From contig NZ_OX636706.1 of assembly GCF_951793255.1 (NCBI RefSeq), positions 1,447,001-1,511,000 on the forward strand: a DNA stretch of 64,000 nucleotides. Reading direction: 5' to 3'. Positions 34,742 through 43,127 of the stretch are shown here, in pieces. How positions within the stretch are numbered: the first letter of the stretch is position 1; every line of letters begins with the position of its first letter. The notes under the pieces are model-generated. The model was not told the origin of the DNA, made no database searches, and saw only the letters and a list, made by a program, of their open reading frames with translations. The DNA comes from Desulfovibrio piger. GTDB lineage: Bacteria > Desulfobacterota > Desulfovibrionia > Desulfovibrionales > Desulfovibrionaceae. The translations under genes were made by a program, and so were the position numbers.

Positions 34742-35242
34742 ATGAAAAAAATCCTGGCAGTCAGCCTGCTGACCAGTCTGCTGTGCGGCGGCTGCGCCCT
34801 GTTCGGCGGGGACGAAGGCTCCAGCCCGGCTACGGCCGCCCCTGCTGAAGAAGCAGCCACCGAAACCGCCAAAGCCCCTGAAAAGGCTCCGGCCAAGGCG
34901 GCCCCCGTGTCCCAGTCCAAACTGGAAGCCGATCTGTACAAGACCGGCCAGAGCCTGGTGGGCCGTGCTTCCCGCACGGTGATGCCCTCCAAGGCCCACA
35001 AGGAAGTGCGCAAGGTGGGCAAGGAATACGTGGCCACCTATGTGGAAGTGGATACCGACAGCCTGACCACTGAAGTGCGCAAGGGCGCCCGTGGTTATGT
35101 GGGCTTCATCCGCTATTCCGAGCATGTCTATGAATGCCGCGGTGCCAGCAAGAGCGCTGCCCTTTCCGCTCCCTGCGAAAAGATCAAGACCCGCAATCTC
35201 AATGAAATGATCCGTCACGACGGCAAGAAGTGGCAGTACTAG
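34742..35242 (+). CDS. putative lipoprotein, 166 residues
   Basis: The N-terminus MKKILAVSLLTSLLCGGC is a short signal with a probable lipid-attachment cysteine (Cys18; the -3 position is Cys rather than the usual Leu). A linker rich in Ala, Pro, Glu and Lys (about 25-57) leads to a conserved-looking globular part with KEYVATYVEVDTDSLTTEVR and YVGFIRYSEHVYECRG, perhaps a small beta-sheet domain with a disulfide. I do not recognise the family. AAGGAG lies upstream. It follows the VWA/OmpA gene and probably shares its promoter, suggesting a joint envelope role. A good terminator follows. Confidence 0.7.
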   Translation: MKKILAVSLLTSLLCGGCALFGGDEGSSPATAAPAEEAATETAKAPEKAPAKAAPVSQSKLEADLYKTGQSLVGRASRTVMPSKAHKEVRKVGKEYVATYVEVDTDSLTTEVRKGARGYVGFIRYSEHVYECRGASKSAALSAPCEKIKTRNLNEMIRHDGKKWQY

Positions 35243-35268
35243 TCCTGCCGCAGCCTGTCTGATGCCAC

Positions 35269-35303
35269 AGCCCTCTTCCCTGCACGGGAAGGGGGCTTTT
35301 TTT
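35269..35303 (+). terminator. Rho-independent terminator after the lipoprotein gene
   Basis: AGCCCTCTTCCC (35269-35280) pairs with GGGAAGGGGGCT (35286-35297), followed by seven T in all (35297-35303). Confidence 0.92.
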
Positions 35304-35533
35304 CTGGCCTGCGGGCGTCCTTTAAGTGGCAGAGGGGCATGCTGCTATCGCGGACATCCCGGTCAGCGAGAGCCCGTCGGACCGTGGGGCGGCAAAGCGG
35401 AGGAGCAGGGAAAAGAGGAAAAGGCGGCAGCACGCGCAGGCGGGCCGCAAGGGGGCGTCCGCGCCGGGAGGGGCGGAGGAGGCCAGCCGTTTTTTGCCGA
35501 TGCATCCCGTACCGCCCTCGGCTCGTTGCCGGC

Positions 35534-36646
35534 TCAGGCTCCCGTCTGCGCGCTGCCGGTGTCGATGCGGGTGATGACCGACATGCCGGAGCGGATCTCC
35601 GGCAGGCGCTCCTGCCCGGGCTCGAAGGCGATGCGCACCGGGATGCGCTGGACGACCTTGGTGAAGTTGCCGGACGAGGTGTCCTTGGGCAGCAGGGAGA
35701 AGGTGGCCCCGGTGGCGGGCGAGATGCTCTCCACATGGCCCTTGAAGGTGTGGCCGGGGAAGGTGTCGATGAGGATCTCCACGGGCTGCCCAGCCCGGAT
35801 GTTGCCTATCTGGGTCTCCTTGTAATTGGCCACGATGTAGGGGGGCATGTCCAGCACCAGCGAGGCGACTTGCATGCCTTCCCTCACCAGATCGCCCACC
35901 TGTATCTTGCGGGCACCGGTGTGTCCGTTGCCCGGGGCGGTGATGATGGTGTGCCCCAGGTCGATGAGGGCGCTCTGCAACTGGGCTTCCGCGGCCCGGA
36001 GGTCAGCCTCGCGCAGCTGCCTGTCCGCCTTTTGCAGTTCGAGCTTGCGTTCCTGTACCCGGACTTCGGCCAGGGCCTCGCGGTGGCTGTGCTGGGCCGT
36101 GCGCAGATTGATCTCGGCCGAGTCCGCCTCACGGGTGGAGACGGCGTTGCATTTGAAGAGCTTCTGCACGCGGGCGTTCTCGCGGCTGGCCAGATCGAGA
36201 CGTGCCGCCGCATTTTCCGCAGCCACGCGGGCCTGCCGGATGCAGGCCTCCTGCAAACCTATCTCCAGATCAAGACGCTCCAGGTTGGCGGCGCTCTTGT
36301 CCCTGACGGCCCGGGCCTGATCCGTGCGGGCCCGGTAGTCGGCATCCTGCACGCGCAGGAGCACGTCCCCGGCCTTCACCTGCTGGAAATCGCCAAAGCC
36401 CACCTGGGCCACATAGCCGTTGACCTTGGCCTCCAGCACCACGCGGTCGAGCTGGGTGTAGGCATTGTCCGTCTCCTGGATGCGCTTGCCGCTCTCCAGC
36501 CGGTTGAAGTTCAGCAGGAAGAAAAGGATGACGAGCAGCAGCATGCCCAGGATGATCCACGGCGAGAGCCGGAAAAGGGCCAGCAGGCGGTCATACAGGG
36601 CCAGCTTCAGCAGTTCGTCGGCAAAACCGGGTTTGAGGCTGTTCAT
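35534..36646 (-). CDS. EmrA-like periplasmic adaptor of a drug efflux pump
   Basis: The 370-residue protein has one membrane helix (about 29-48: SPWIILGMLLLVILFFLLNF), then a barrel-sandwich/lipoyl part (TDNAYTQLDRVVLEAKVNGYVAQV), a long alpha-helical hairpin with heptad character (about 105-235), and the returning beta part NGHTGARKIQVGDLVREGMQVASLV. This is the HlyD/EmrA membrane-fusion layout. It starts 16 nt after the MFS pump stop, so the two form a two-gene unit. The protein links the pump to an outer-membrane channel, not encoded nearby. Confidence 0.88.
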   Translation of the reverse strand: MNSLKPGFADELLKLALYDRLLALFRLSPWIILGMLLLVILFFLLNFNRLESGKRIQETDNAYTQLDRVVLEAKVNGYVAQVGFGDFQQVKAGDVLLRVQDADYRARTDQARAVRDKSAANLERLDLEIGLQEACIRQARVAAENAAARLDLASRENARVQKLFKCNAVSTREADSAEINLRTAQHSHREALAEVRVQERKLELQKADRQLREADLRAAEAQLQSALIDLGHTIITAPGNGHTGARKIQVGDLVREGMQVASLVLDMPPYIVANYKETQIGNIRAGQPVEILIDTFPGHTFKGHVESISPATGATFSLLPKDTSSGNFTKVVQRIPVRIAFEPGQERLPEIRSGMSVITRIDTGSAQTGA

Positions 36647-36662
36647 GACGGTCCCCGTGCGT

Positions 36663-38198
36663 TCAGTTTCCCGGCGTGCCCAGATCCACGGGGCTGACCG
36701 GCGTTGGTTTCATGGCCTTGACGAAGGCCAGCAGCAGCATGGTGCCCAGAGCGATGCAGACGCAGAGGGCAAAGACATCGTTGATCCCCAGGATGAAGGC
36801 ATCGGTCTGCAACTGTTGTCCGAGCTGGTCCAGCGAGCCGCCGCTGTCCAGAAAACGGGCCACGGCCGGGGCGTCGCCGGTCAGGCGGCTGCCTGTCTGA
36901 CTGAAGTACAGATCCTCCCGCTGCCGGATGAGCAGCTGGAACAGGGCATTGCCCGCGATGGGCGTGGAGATGCGCGAGACCTGGATATAGGCCAGCAGGC
37001 CCACGGCGGTCTTGGCCGTGAAGCAGGCCATGCAGAAGGCCATCAGGGAAAGGAAGACCAGCGGGTGCCCGATGGCGAACAGGATGGCCATGGGGAAAAA
37101 GTCGGCGGCCACCCAGTCCGCGGTGATGAAGGTGCCCTGATAGCAGGCCAGCCCCATGAGCAGGACGCCCGTGGCGCAGAGCAGGCGCGTGTCCGCCTTG
37201 AGCACCAGAAAGGCACAGAAGGGCGTGGCCAGCAGCTGCAGCAGGGCCACCAGCAGCAGGGGCAGGCCGCTTTGCAGGGGCCGCAGATCGTGCACCGTGT
37301 CCAGGAACAGGGTGATGAGCAGGGAATTGGCGGAGAGGATGAATATATAGATGATGACCATGCCCACGGACATGATGATGTTGAAGTCCGCGAACAGCCG
37401 GGGCGGGGCCCAGGGGCGTTCCACCAGCGCCTCGTTGGCGAGGAAAAGGAGGAAGCTGACGATACCGCCGGCCAGGAACACCGTGATGATGCCGGAATCG
37501 AACCAGCCCAGGCGTTCGCCCTGATCCAGCCCGGCATAGATGAGGACGGCGCTCAGGCAATAGAAGGCCATGCCGGAATAGTCCGGCTTGTGCAGCAGCT
37601 CCCTGATGGGCGTATCCGGGGGCAGATGGCGCTGGAGCAGGACGAAATAGACGAACATGATGAGCCCGGACTGCCAGTAGATCCATTGCCAGCCCATATA
37701 TTCCAGATAAAAGGCCCCCGGCGAGACGCCGGAATTGATGCCCAGGGAGACATGGAAGGTGAAAAAGGCCAGTACCACCACCCACCACGGCGGCGGCAGA
37801 TGTTTGAGCATGATCTGTATGGTGGCCGTCACGAAGGAGCCGATGAGCAACCCCATGAGGGCGTGGGCCACGAGCAGGTTCTCGTAGCCGGAGATGAAGG
37901 GGATGCAGAAAGCGACGCAGACGAAGCCGAGGGAAAGCGGCAGGAGCAGACGCCGCAGGCCCAGCGCTGTCAGGAAAAAGGGCAGTATGGGTGCGAGGAT
38001 GAGCTGTGATGCTGATGCAACGGTACTGATGACGGAGCCTTCATCATAAGATAATCCCCATATACCACGCAAATCAGGCAGCGATGAGATAAGAAGACGG
38101 CCATGAAATGTCGTCATGGCTGCGGCAAGACAGATGGCAACAAGTATACCTGCCTGACTTCCGCTCAGTGGAGGAAGAAGATGTTTGCGCGTATCCAT
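36663..38198 (-). CDS. EmrB-like major facilitator drug transporter (DHA2 family)
   Basis: The 511-residue protein has about 14 hydrophobic helices and the DHA2 features: an N-terminal helix with TTFHGRLLISSLPDLRGIWGLSYDEGSVISTVASASQLILAP, a helix-4 region LMGLLIGSFVTATIQIML and a long loop near the C-terminus (QREDLYFSQTGSRL), as in EmrB and FarB. It exports hydrophobic compounds by proton antiport with the adaptor encoded next to it. The start at 38198 is AT-rich and has only a weak ribosome site. A perfect palindrome at 38248-38262 lies 50 bp upstream and may bind a local-type repressor. Confidence 0.88.
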   Translation of the reverse strand: MDTRKHLLPPLSGSQAGILVAICLAAAMTTFHGRLLISSLPDLRGIWGLSYDEGSVISTVASASQLILAPILPFFLTALGLRRLLLPLSLGFVCVAFCIPFISGYENLLVAHALMGLLIGSFVTATIQIMLKHLPPPWWVVVLAFFTFHVSLGINSGVSPGAFYLEYMGWQWIYWQSGLIMFVYFVLLQRHLPPDTPIRELLHKPDYSGMAFYCLSAVLIYAGLDQGERLGWFDSGIITVFLAGGIVSFLLFLANEALVERPWAPPRLFADFNIIMSVGMVIIYIFILSANSLLITLFLDTVHDLRPLQSGLPLLLVALLQLLATPFCAFLVLKADTRLLCATGVLLMGLACYQGTFITADWVAADFFPMAILFAIGHPLVFLSLMAFCMACFTAKTAVGLLAYIQVSRISTPIAGNALFQLLIRQREDLYFSQTGSRLTGDAPAVARFLDSGGSLDQLGQQLQTDAFILGINDVFALCVCIALGTMLLLAFVKAMKPTPVSPVDLGTPGN

Positions 38199-38247
38199 AT
38201 CTTTACAGGGGTCTAAAAGGCTTTTTGCAGATAAAAGTGCCTATTGA

Positions 38248-38262
38248 CCGATGATACATCGG
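38248..38262. promoter_or_regulatory. perfect palindrome upstream of the EmrB-like gene
   Basis: CCGATG (38248-38253), ATA, CATCGG (38257-38262). Its distance from the start of the efflux unit suits an operator of a TetR- or MarR-type repressor, but no regulator gene is adjacent. Confidence 0.45.
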
Positions 38263-38369
38263 AAACATGCGTCCGGAAAAATGTCAAGCGGAAAGTGTCA
38301 TCAACCCGTGGCGGACGTTGGCGGCAGGCCGGGGCGCAATGCGCCATCCCGGTCATGGGAAAAGGGCAT

Positions 38370-38400
38370 AAAAAAAGCCTCCGCCCGGAAAGGCGGAGGC
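38370..38400 (-). terminator. terminator of the shikimate-kinase-like gene
   Basis: On the minus strand GCCTCCGCC, loop TTTCCG, GGCGGAGGC, then seven T (A-run at 38370-38376). It lies 40 nt after the stop. Confidence 0.93.
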
Positions 38401-38439
38401 CCGTCATGCGGGGATGGCCGCAAAAAGCGGCAAAGAGTA

Positions 38440-38997
38440 TCAGGCCGTGGGCAGGCCGGGCAGGGGAGGAAGATGCTCGGCGATCCAGCGGGCACACTGC
38501 TGGGGCGTCTTCTGGCGGGCGTCACAGCGCAGGGTGGCGTAGTGGTTGTAGAGGGCCTCGCGCTCATAAAAAATGTCGGCCAGGGTCTGCCCCGGGGCGA
38601 TGGCCAGGCCGCGGTCGGGATTGCGGGCGATGCGCTCTTCGATGGCCTCCAGCGGTACGTCCAGGAAGACCACGGGCCCCAGAGTGGCCAGATGTGCCAT
38701 GGCCTGCGGCCGGTAGACGGCGCTGCCGCCCGTGGCGATGACCGTGCGCTGGACGCGGATGGAGCCCAGGACCACGGCTTCCAGATCCAGGAAGGCCTCC
38801 TTGCTCAGGGCGTCGGTGACGGACTGCAGGCGGTCGGCGTACAGGGCTTCCATAAGATAGTCGCTGTCCATGAAGGCCCAGCCCAGGGTCTGGGCCAGGG
38901 CCATGCCCACAGTGGATTTTCCCGCGCCGGCCATGCCGATGAGGACCACACAGGGACAGGCGGGCGGCGGGGGCAGCAGATGTTCTGGCGTGGACAT
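38440..38997 (-). CDS. shikimate-kinase-family protein (possibly homoserine kinase)
   Basis: The 185-residue P-loop kinase has Walker A GMAGAGKST (21-29), the acidic DSDYLME motif (44-50) and the lid-region DIFYEREALYNHYA, as in shikimate kinase. Two substrate-site features are changed: the usual FRxxE is FLDLE (Leu70 for the shikimate-binding Arg), and GGG is GGS (90-92). From memory, a shikimate-kinase-like protein in Desulfovibrio has been assigned as the missing homoserine kinase, so ThrB activity is a real alternative. AAGGAG precedes the ATG at 38997. The gene is divergent from rpmH and has its own terminator. Confidence 0.75.
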   Translation of the reverse strand: MSTPEHLLPPPPACPCVVLIGMAGAGKSTVGMALAQTLGWAFMDSDYLMEALYADRLQSVTDALSKEAFLDLEAVVLGSIRVQRTVIATGGSAVYRPQAMAHLATLGPVVFLDVPLEAIEERIARNPDRGLAIAPGQTLADIFYEREALYNHYATLRCDARQKTPQQCARWIAEHLPPLPGLPTA

Positions 38998-39142
38998 GCG
39001 GTCTCCTTGGTGATAATGAAATAAAAATTGTGCCGTCGCAGGCACATCCTGTCAAGGCGCAAAAGGCCTTTACCGACAGGCAGGGAGCGGTCCCGCCGGC
39101 GTTTTTTTGTTCATTGTCCCGCCCGGGGATGGTGAACAAGCC

Positions 39143-39171
39143 TTGACGGCGGGCCTTATGCCGTGTATGTA
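39143..39171 (+). promoter_or_regulatory. predicted promoter of the rpmH-rnpA-yidDC operon
   Basis: TTGACG (39143-39148) and TATGTA (39166-39171) are 17 bp apart; transcription from about 39178 leaves a leader of roughly 145 nt before rpmH. Confidence 0.6.
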
Positions 39172-39322
39172 ACCCTTTCAAATTTACAGGCTGCAAGGCG
39201 TATTCCGTGCAGCGACAGTGCTGCGGGCACGGGCAAGCCTTCCCGCTTATGTCGCGCAAACCTCGCGCCGGGCCACTTGGCCTGCTGTCCGTCGCCGCAG
39301 CCACACGCAAGGAGCTAGAGCA

Positions 39323-39457
39323 ATGAAGAGAACATACCAGCCCAGTAAAGTCAGAAGAGCCCGCACCCACGGTTTCCGCGCCCGCATGGCCACCCCCAGC
39401 GGCCGCGCCATCCTGCGCCGTCGTCGCGCCAAGGGTCGCAAGCATCTGAGCGCCTAG
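39323..39457 (+). CDS. rpmH: 50S ribosomal protein L34
   Basis: The 44-residue basic protein [18 protein letters not shown]... is unmistakable L34, including the [20 protein letters not shown] core. It contributes to the large ribosomal subunit. CAAGGAG lies 9 nt before the ATG. It heads the classical rpmH-rnpA-yidD-yidC-jag-mnmE order. In many bacteria dnaA lies upstream next to the origin; here the upstream gene is a kinase on the other strand and no DnaA-box cluster is seen, so the origin is not indicated. Confidence 0.98.
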   Translation: MKRTYQPSKVRRARTHGFRARMATPSGRAILRRRRAKGRKHLSA

Positions 39458-39499
39458 TCGATTGGGGGCTGCGCCCCGCGATCCCAGAAGCGAGCCATC

Positions 39500-39895
39500 A
39501 TGGCCGAACGCCTTTTTCTGCCCCGCCAGAGCCGCATCCGCAAACAAGCGGAGTATTCCGCGTGCTACGAGCGGGGCAGGCGTTACCATACGGAGCATTT
39601 CCTTGTTTTTGTACGGCCCCGCGAAAACGGGGCCTGTACGCGTATGGGCATGGCTGTATCCCGCAAGGTGGGCAAAGCGGTCACGCGCAACCGGGTCAAA
39701 CGTCTGCTGCGGGAATTCTTTCGCCTGCACCGGGCACTTTTGCCCGAACATCTGGATATCGTCGCTGTGGCCAAAAAGCACACCGGCGCGGCGGACCTGA
39801 GCCAGGACCGCGTCAACGCCCAGCTGCTGCCGCTGCTGCAGCGCCTGCCGGGCCTGCACCCGGCCAGGAACAACGGCGGCCGGAACAGGGACTAG
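39500..39895 (+). CDS. rnpA: ribonuclease P protein component
   Basis: The 131-residue basic protein helps RNase P RNA process the 5' ends of tRNA precursors. The signature [10 protein letters not shown] is at residues 63-72, preceded by [19 protein letters not shown] is the first strand. Its start lies 42 nt after rpmH and its stop is 2 nt before the yidD start, consistent with one transcript. Confidence 0.95.
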   Translation: MAERLFLPRQSRIRKQAEYSACYERGRRYHTEHFLVFVRPRENGACTRMGMAVSRKVGKAVTRNRVKRLLREFFRLHRALLPEHLDIVAVAKKHTGAADLSQDRVNAQLLPLLQRLPGLHPARNNGGRNRD

Positions 39896-39897
39896 CC

Positions 39898-40128
39898 ATG
39901 CTGCGCCGTCTCTTCGTCCTGCCCATCCGCTTCTACCAGCTGTTCATCTCTCCGGTCCTGCCCCCTGCCTGTCGTTTTTACCCCACATGTTCCGCCTACG
40001 CCCTGGAAGCCATCATGACCCACGGCGTATTGCGCGGCGGCTGGCTGGCCTTGCGTCGTCTGGCCCGCTGCCATCCCTGGGGCGGCTCGGGATATGATCC
40101 CGTGCCCCCTGCGCGGCGTCACCCGTAG
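39898..40128 (+). CDS. yidD: membrane protein insertion efficiency factor YidD
   Basis: The 76-residue protein has the complete YidD pattern: [31 protein letters not shown], with the conserved cysteines in ACRFYPTCS, then [24 protein letters not shown]. It is an amphipathic membrane-associated factor that aids YidC-dependent insertion. It starts 2 nt after rnpA ends and precedes yidC by 27 nt. Confidence 0.96.
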   Translation: MLRRLFVLPIRFYQLFISPVLPPACRFYPTCSAYALEAIMTHGVLRGGWLALRRLARCHPWGGSGYDPVPPARRHP

Positions 40129-40155
40129 TCTCTGCTTCATGGAGTACCTCCCCGC

Positions 40156-41805
40156 ATGCAAGACGGCAAAAATCTTATCATGGCAATTGTCCTGTGTCTG
40201 CTCGTGGTCGTCGGCTGGAGCTATCTGGCCGACTATATGGGTTGGGTGGTCAAACCCGATCCGGCCGAGATAGCCAAGATGGAGGCTGCCCAGGCCGAGC
40301 AGGCCCAGAAGGCCCAGGCTGAAGCCGAAGCCAAGCAGAAGGCCCAGGCCGAGCCCCTGCCTGCCTTCACTCCCGCCCCCGGCGTGGACGTGACGGTGGA
40401 CGCCCCCCTGTACAAGGCCGTGCTGCATTCCGGCGGCGGTGTGCTGCGCTCCTTCGAGCTCAAGAAGTACACCTCCGGCCTGGACGAGGATTCTCCCCGC
40501 ATCAATATGGTGGATCCCCAGACCGCCGCTGTGGCGCCTCTGGGGCTGGTCATCAACGGTCAGCCTTCGTGGAGCACCGGCAAGTGGGCCCTGGAGTCCG
40601 ACAGCGGTGTGACCGTGGCTGAAGGCGGCAAGGGCGTCGTCCGCCTGGTGGGCGAGGTCGACAACCTGCGCGTGACCCGTGAACTGACCTTCAATTCCGA
40701 AAATTACCTGATCTCCGAAAAGGTGAGCCTGGCCACCCTGGGCGCCGACACCCGCAGCGTGCGCGTGCGCTACACCGTGGCCGCCGACACCAGCAATGCC
40801 GCCAACACCAACTACGACGCCATGCGCGTGGCCTGGGACAACGGCGGTTCGCTGGGCGAAGAGACCTCCACCGACAAGCTGGCCAAGGAAGGCGTGGAAG
40901 CCAGCGGCAAGCTCTACTGGGCCGGCCCCATGAGCACCTACTTCCTGTCCGCCGTCATGCCCGGTGACGCCGATGAGGCCCGCATGGTGGGCCGCATGCA
41001 GGGCAGCGTCTACCGCGTGGCCCTGGAGCCCAAGGAAGTGGTGGTGGCCCCCGGCCAGGAGACCACCCTCGAAGTTTCCTACTGGATGGGTCCCAAGGAG
41101 CGCAAGATGCTGGCCGCCGTGTCCGACCAGCTGGCCCTCAGCGTGGACCTGGGCATGTTCAGCATCATCGCCAAGGGCCTGCTGTGGCTGCTGGAATTCT
41201 TCCAGCAGTACACCCACAACTGGGGCCTTTCCATCATCATGCTGACCATCGTCATCAAGGCCGTGTTCTGGCCCCTGACGGCCAAGAGCTACTCTTCCAT
41301 GGAAAAGATGAAGAAGCTCCAGCCCATGATGGCCAACATCCGCGAAAAGTATAAGGACGACAAGGAAGCCATGAACAAGGAAGTCATGGCCCTGTACAAG
41401 ACCTACGGCGTCAACCCCGCCAGCGGCTGCGTGCCCATCCTGGTGCAGCTGCCCGTGTTCTTCGGTCTGTATCAGGCGCTGCTGACCTCCATCGAGCTGC
41501 GTCACGCGCCCTTCATCACCTATCTGCCCGGCACGGACCTGATCTGGCTGGCTGACCTGTCCTCCAAGGACCCCTATTACATCACGCCCATCATCATGGG
41601 CATCACCATGTTCCTGCAGCAGAAGATGAGCCCGCCGGCCACCGATCCCACGCAGCAGAAGATCATGATGTTCCTGCCCATCGTCTTCACCGCCCTGTTC
41701 CTGAGCTTCCCCTCCGGTCTGGTGGTGTACTGGCTGGTCAACAACATCCTGTCCATTGCCCAGCAGTGGCGGATGGGCCGCAGAAGCAAGCTGCTGGCCC
41801 AGTAG
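40156..41805 (+). CDS. yidC: membrane protein insertase YidC
   Basis: The 549-residue insertase has the Gram-negative layout: an N-terminal membrane helix (LIMAIVLCLLVVVGWSYLADYM), an Ala/Gln/Glu-rich linker (about 38-72), a large periplasmic beta domain (about 75-330) and a C-terminal five-helix insertase core beginning SIIAKGLLWLLEFFQQYTHNWG. The core shows LQPMMANIREKYKDDKEAMNKEVM and PILVQLPVFFGLYQALLTSIELR. It ends SIAQQWRMGRRSKLLAQ. It inserts proteins alone or with SecYEG. Hairpins follow before jag. Confidence 0.97.
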   Translation: MQDGKNLIMAIVLCLLVVVGWSYLADYMGWVVKPDPAEIAKMEAAQAEQAQKAQAEAEAKQKAQAEPLPAFTPAPGVDVTVDAPLYKAVLHSGGGVLRSFELKKYTSGLDEDSPRINMVDPQTAAVAPLGLVINGQPSWSTGKWALESDSGVTVAEGGKGVVRLVGEVDNLRVTRELTFNSENYLISEKVSLATLGADTRSVRVRYTVAADTSNAANTNYDAMRVAWDNGGSLGEETSTDKLAKEGVEASGKLYWAGPMSTYFLSAVMPGDADEARMVGRMQGSVYRVALEPKEVVVAPGQETTLEVSYWMGPKERKMLAAVSDQLALSVDLGMFSIIAKGLLWLLEFFQQYTHNWGLSIIMLTIVIKAVFWPLTAKSYSSMEKMKKLQPMMANIREKYKDDKEAMNKEVMALYKTYGVNPASGCVPILVQLPVFFGLYQALLTSIELRHAPFITYLPGTDLIWLADLSSKDPYYITPIIMGITMFLQQKMSPPATDPTQQKIMMFLPIVFTALFLSFPSGLVVYWLVNNILSIAQQWRMGRRSKLLAQ

Positions 41806-41818
41806 GGTCACGGCCCAT

Positions 41819-41890
41819 GACCGCGTGAGCGGTCTTGCGACACGGAAAAGAGTCCATATGTGGTGGCAGCGGGGTCTCCCCGCTGCCGCC
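41819..41890 (+). other. two hairpins between yidC and jag
   Basis: GACCGC, loop GTGA, GCGGTC (41819-41834) is followed by a 10-bp perfect stem GGCAGCGGGG (41865-41874) with CCCCGCTGCC (41878-41887), extendable by three pairs. They may uncouple expression of jag from yidC or be RNA-processing sites. Confidence 0.55.
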
Positions 41891-41906
41891 CCTTTTGGGA
41901 GAGTTT

Positions 41907-43127
41907 ATGGACGGATTCAAAGAGTTTCAGGGTAAGAATCTGGATGCCGCCATTCAGGAGGCCTGCAGCTATTACAATGCCGCCCGCGAAAAGCTGGAGA
42001 TTGAGATAGTTCAGGACGCCAAGAGCGGCATTTTTGGTATCGTGGGGGCCCGCAAGGCCAAGATCCGTGCGCGCCGTGCCGCTCTGCGCGAAGCCGTGGA
42101 GAGCGTCCTCGGCAAGAAGCGCTGCGATGTCCGGCTGGAACGGCCGTCCCTGGGCCGTGAGGAAGCGCCCCGTCGCCCTGCCGAAAAGGTGTCCCCTGCC
42201 GCCCGCGAGGAAAGCGTGGCCGCTCCGGCCGCGCCCGCCCCGGAAGAGGCGCGCAAGGAGGCCGCTCCTGCTGAAGAACGGCCCGCCCGCAAGGACGAGA
42301 AGGCTGAGAAGAGCGAAAAGCCCGCCCGGGCCGACAAGGCCGAACGGCAGGAAAAGCCCGCCGAGAACGCCCGTCAGCCCCGTGGCCGCGGTCGTGGCCG
42401 TGACCAGGCCCGTGCCGCCGCTGCGGCCGAAGCCCCGGCCGAGGAAGCCCCTGCCGAAAATGCGGCTCCTGAAGCCGGCAACCGCCGCGGCGAGGGCCGC
42501 CGCGCCCGTCCCCGTCCTTCCGTGCGCGGTGAGGGCGAAGGCCGCCGCCGCCAGCGTCCGCAGGCCCCGGCCGTGCCCGCGCCTGTGGAGAACACCGAAA
42601 ACGTGCTGGATGAAGTGGAGGAGAGCCTGCCCTTCACCCCTGTGGAGGAACTGGACCCCCAGCGTCTCGAAGCCCTGACCAAGGAAGCCGTGCGCCAGCT
42701 CGTCCGCCCCATCGTGGGCGAGGAAGTGACGCTGGAAGTGACCGTGGCCGACGGCCGTGTGCGCGTGGCCGTGGACTGTGAGGAAGATTCCGGCCTGCTC
42801 ATCGGGCGCGAGGGCCAGACCCTGGCCTCCCTGCAGTATCTGGCTTCGCGCGTGGTCTCGCGCGGCATGAACGCCGCCGTGCGCGTGCAGCTGGATGCCG
42901 GACGCTACCGCCAGCGCCAGGACGAGAAGCTGCGCGAGATGGCCCTGGCCCTGGCTGAAAAGGTGCGCCAGACCGGCCGCTCCTATTCCACCCGTCCGCT
43001 CAGCTCCTATCATCGCCGCATCGTGCATCTTTGCCTGCAGGATGCCGAGGAAGTGCAGACCCGCAGTTCCGGTGATGGTCCCATGAAGCGGGTCGTCATC
43101 ATGCGCCGCCGTCCCGAGCGTTCCTGA
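41907..43127 (+). CDS. jag: Jag/KhpB RNA-binding protein (Jag-N, KH, R3H domains)
   Basis: The 406-residue protein has an N-terminal Jag-N domain (about 1-50: FKEFQGKNLDAAIQEACSYY and GIFGIVG), a KH domain with GLLIGREGQTLASLQYLASRV (the GxxG loop is GREG) and a C-terminal R3H domain with SSYHRRIVHL. Between them lies an unusually long low-complexity linker of about 150 residues rich in Ala, Glu, Pro, Arg and Lys. KhpB proteins bind mRNA and small RNAs and affect envelope growth. GGGAGAG precedes the ATG. The last base of its stop is the first base of the mnmE start. Confidence 0.93.
   Translation: MDGFKEFQGKNLDAAIQEACSYYNAAREKLEIEIVQDAKSGIFGIVGARKAKIRARRAALREAVESVLGKKRCDVRLERPSLGREEAPRRPAEKVSPAAREESVAAPAAPAPEEARKEAAPAEERPARKDEKAEKSEKPARADKAERQEKPAENARQPRGRGRGRDQARAAAAAEAPAEEAPAENAAPEAGNRRGEGRRARPRPSVRGEGEGRRRQRPQAPAVPAPVENTENVLDEVEESLPFTPVEELDPQRLEALTKEAVRQLVRPIVGEEVTLEVTVADGRVRVAVDCEEDSGLLIGREGQTLASLQYLASRVVSRGMNAAVRVQLDAGRYRQRQDEKLREMALALAEKVRQTGRSYSTRPLSSYHRRIVHLCLQDAEEVQTRSSGDGPMKRVVIMRRRPERS

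Noticed and set aside
39046..39322. Replication origin next to rpmH
   Set aside because: There is no dnaA gene and no cluster of TTATCCACA-like boxes; only a standard promoter is seen.
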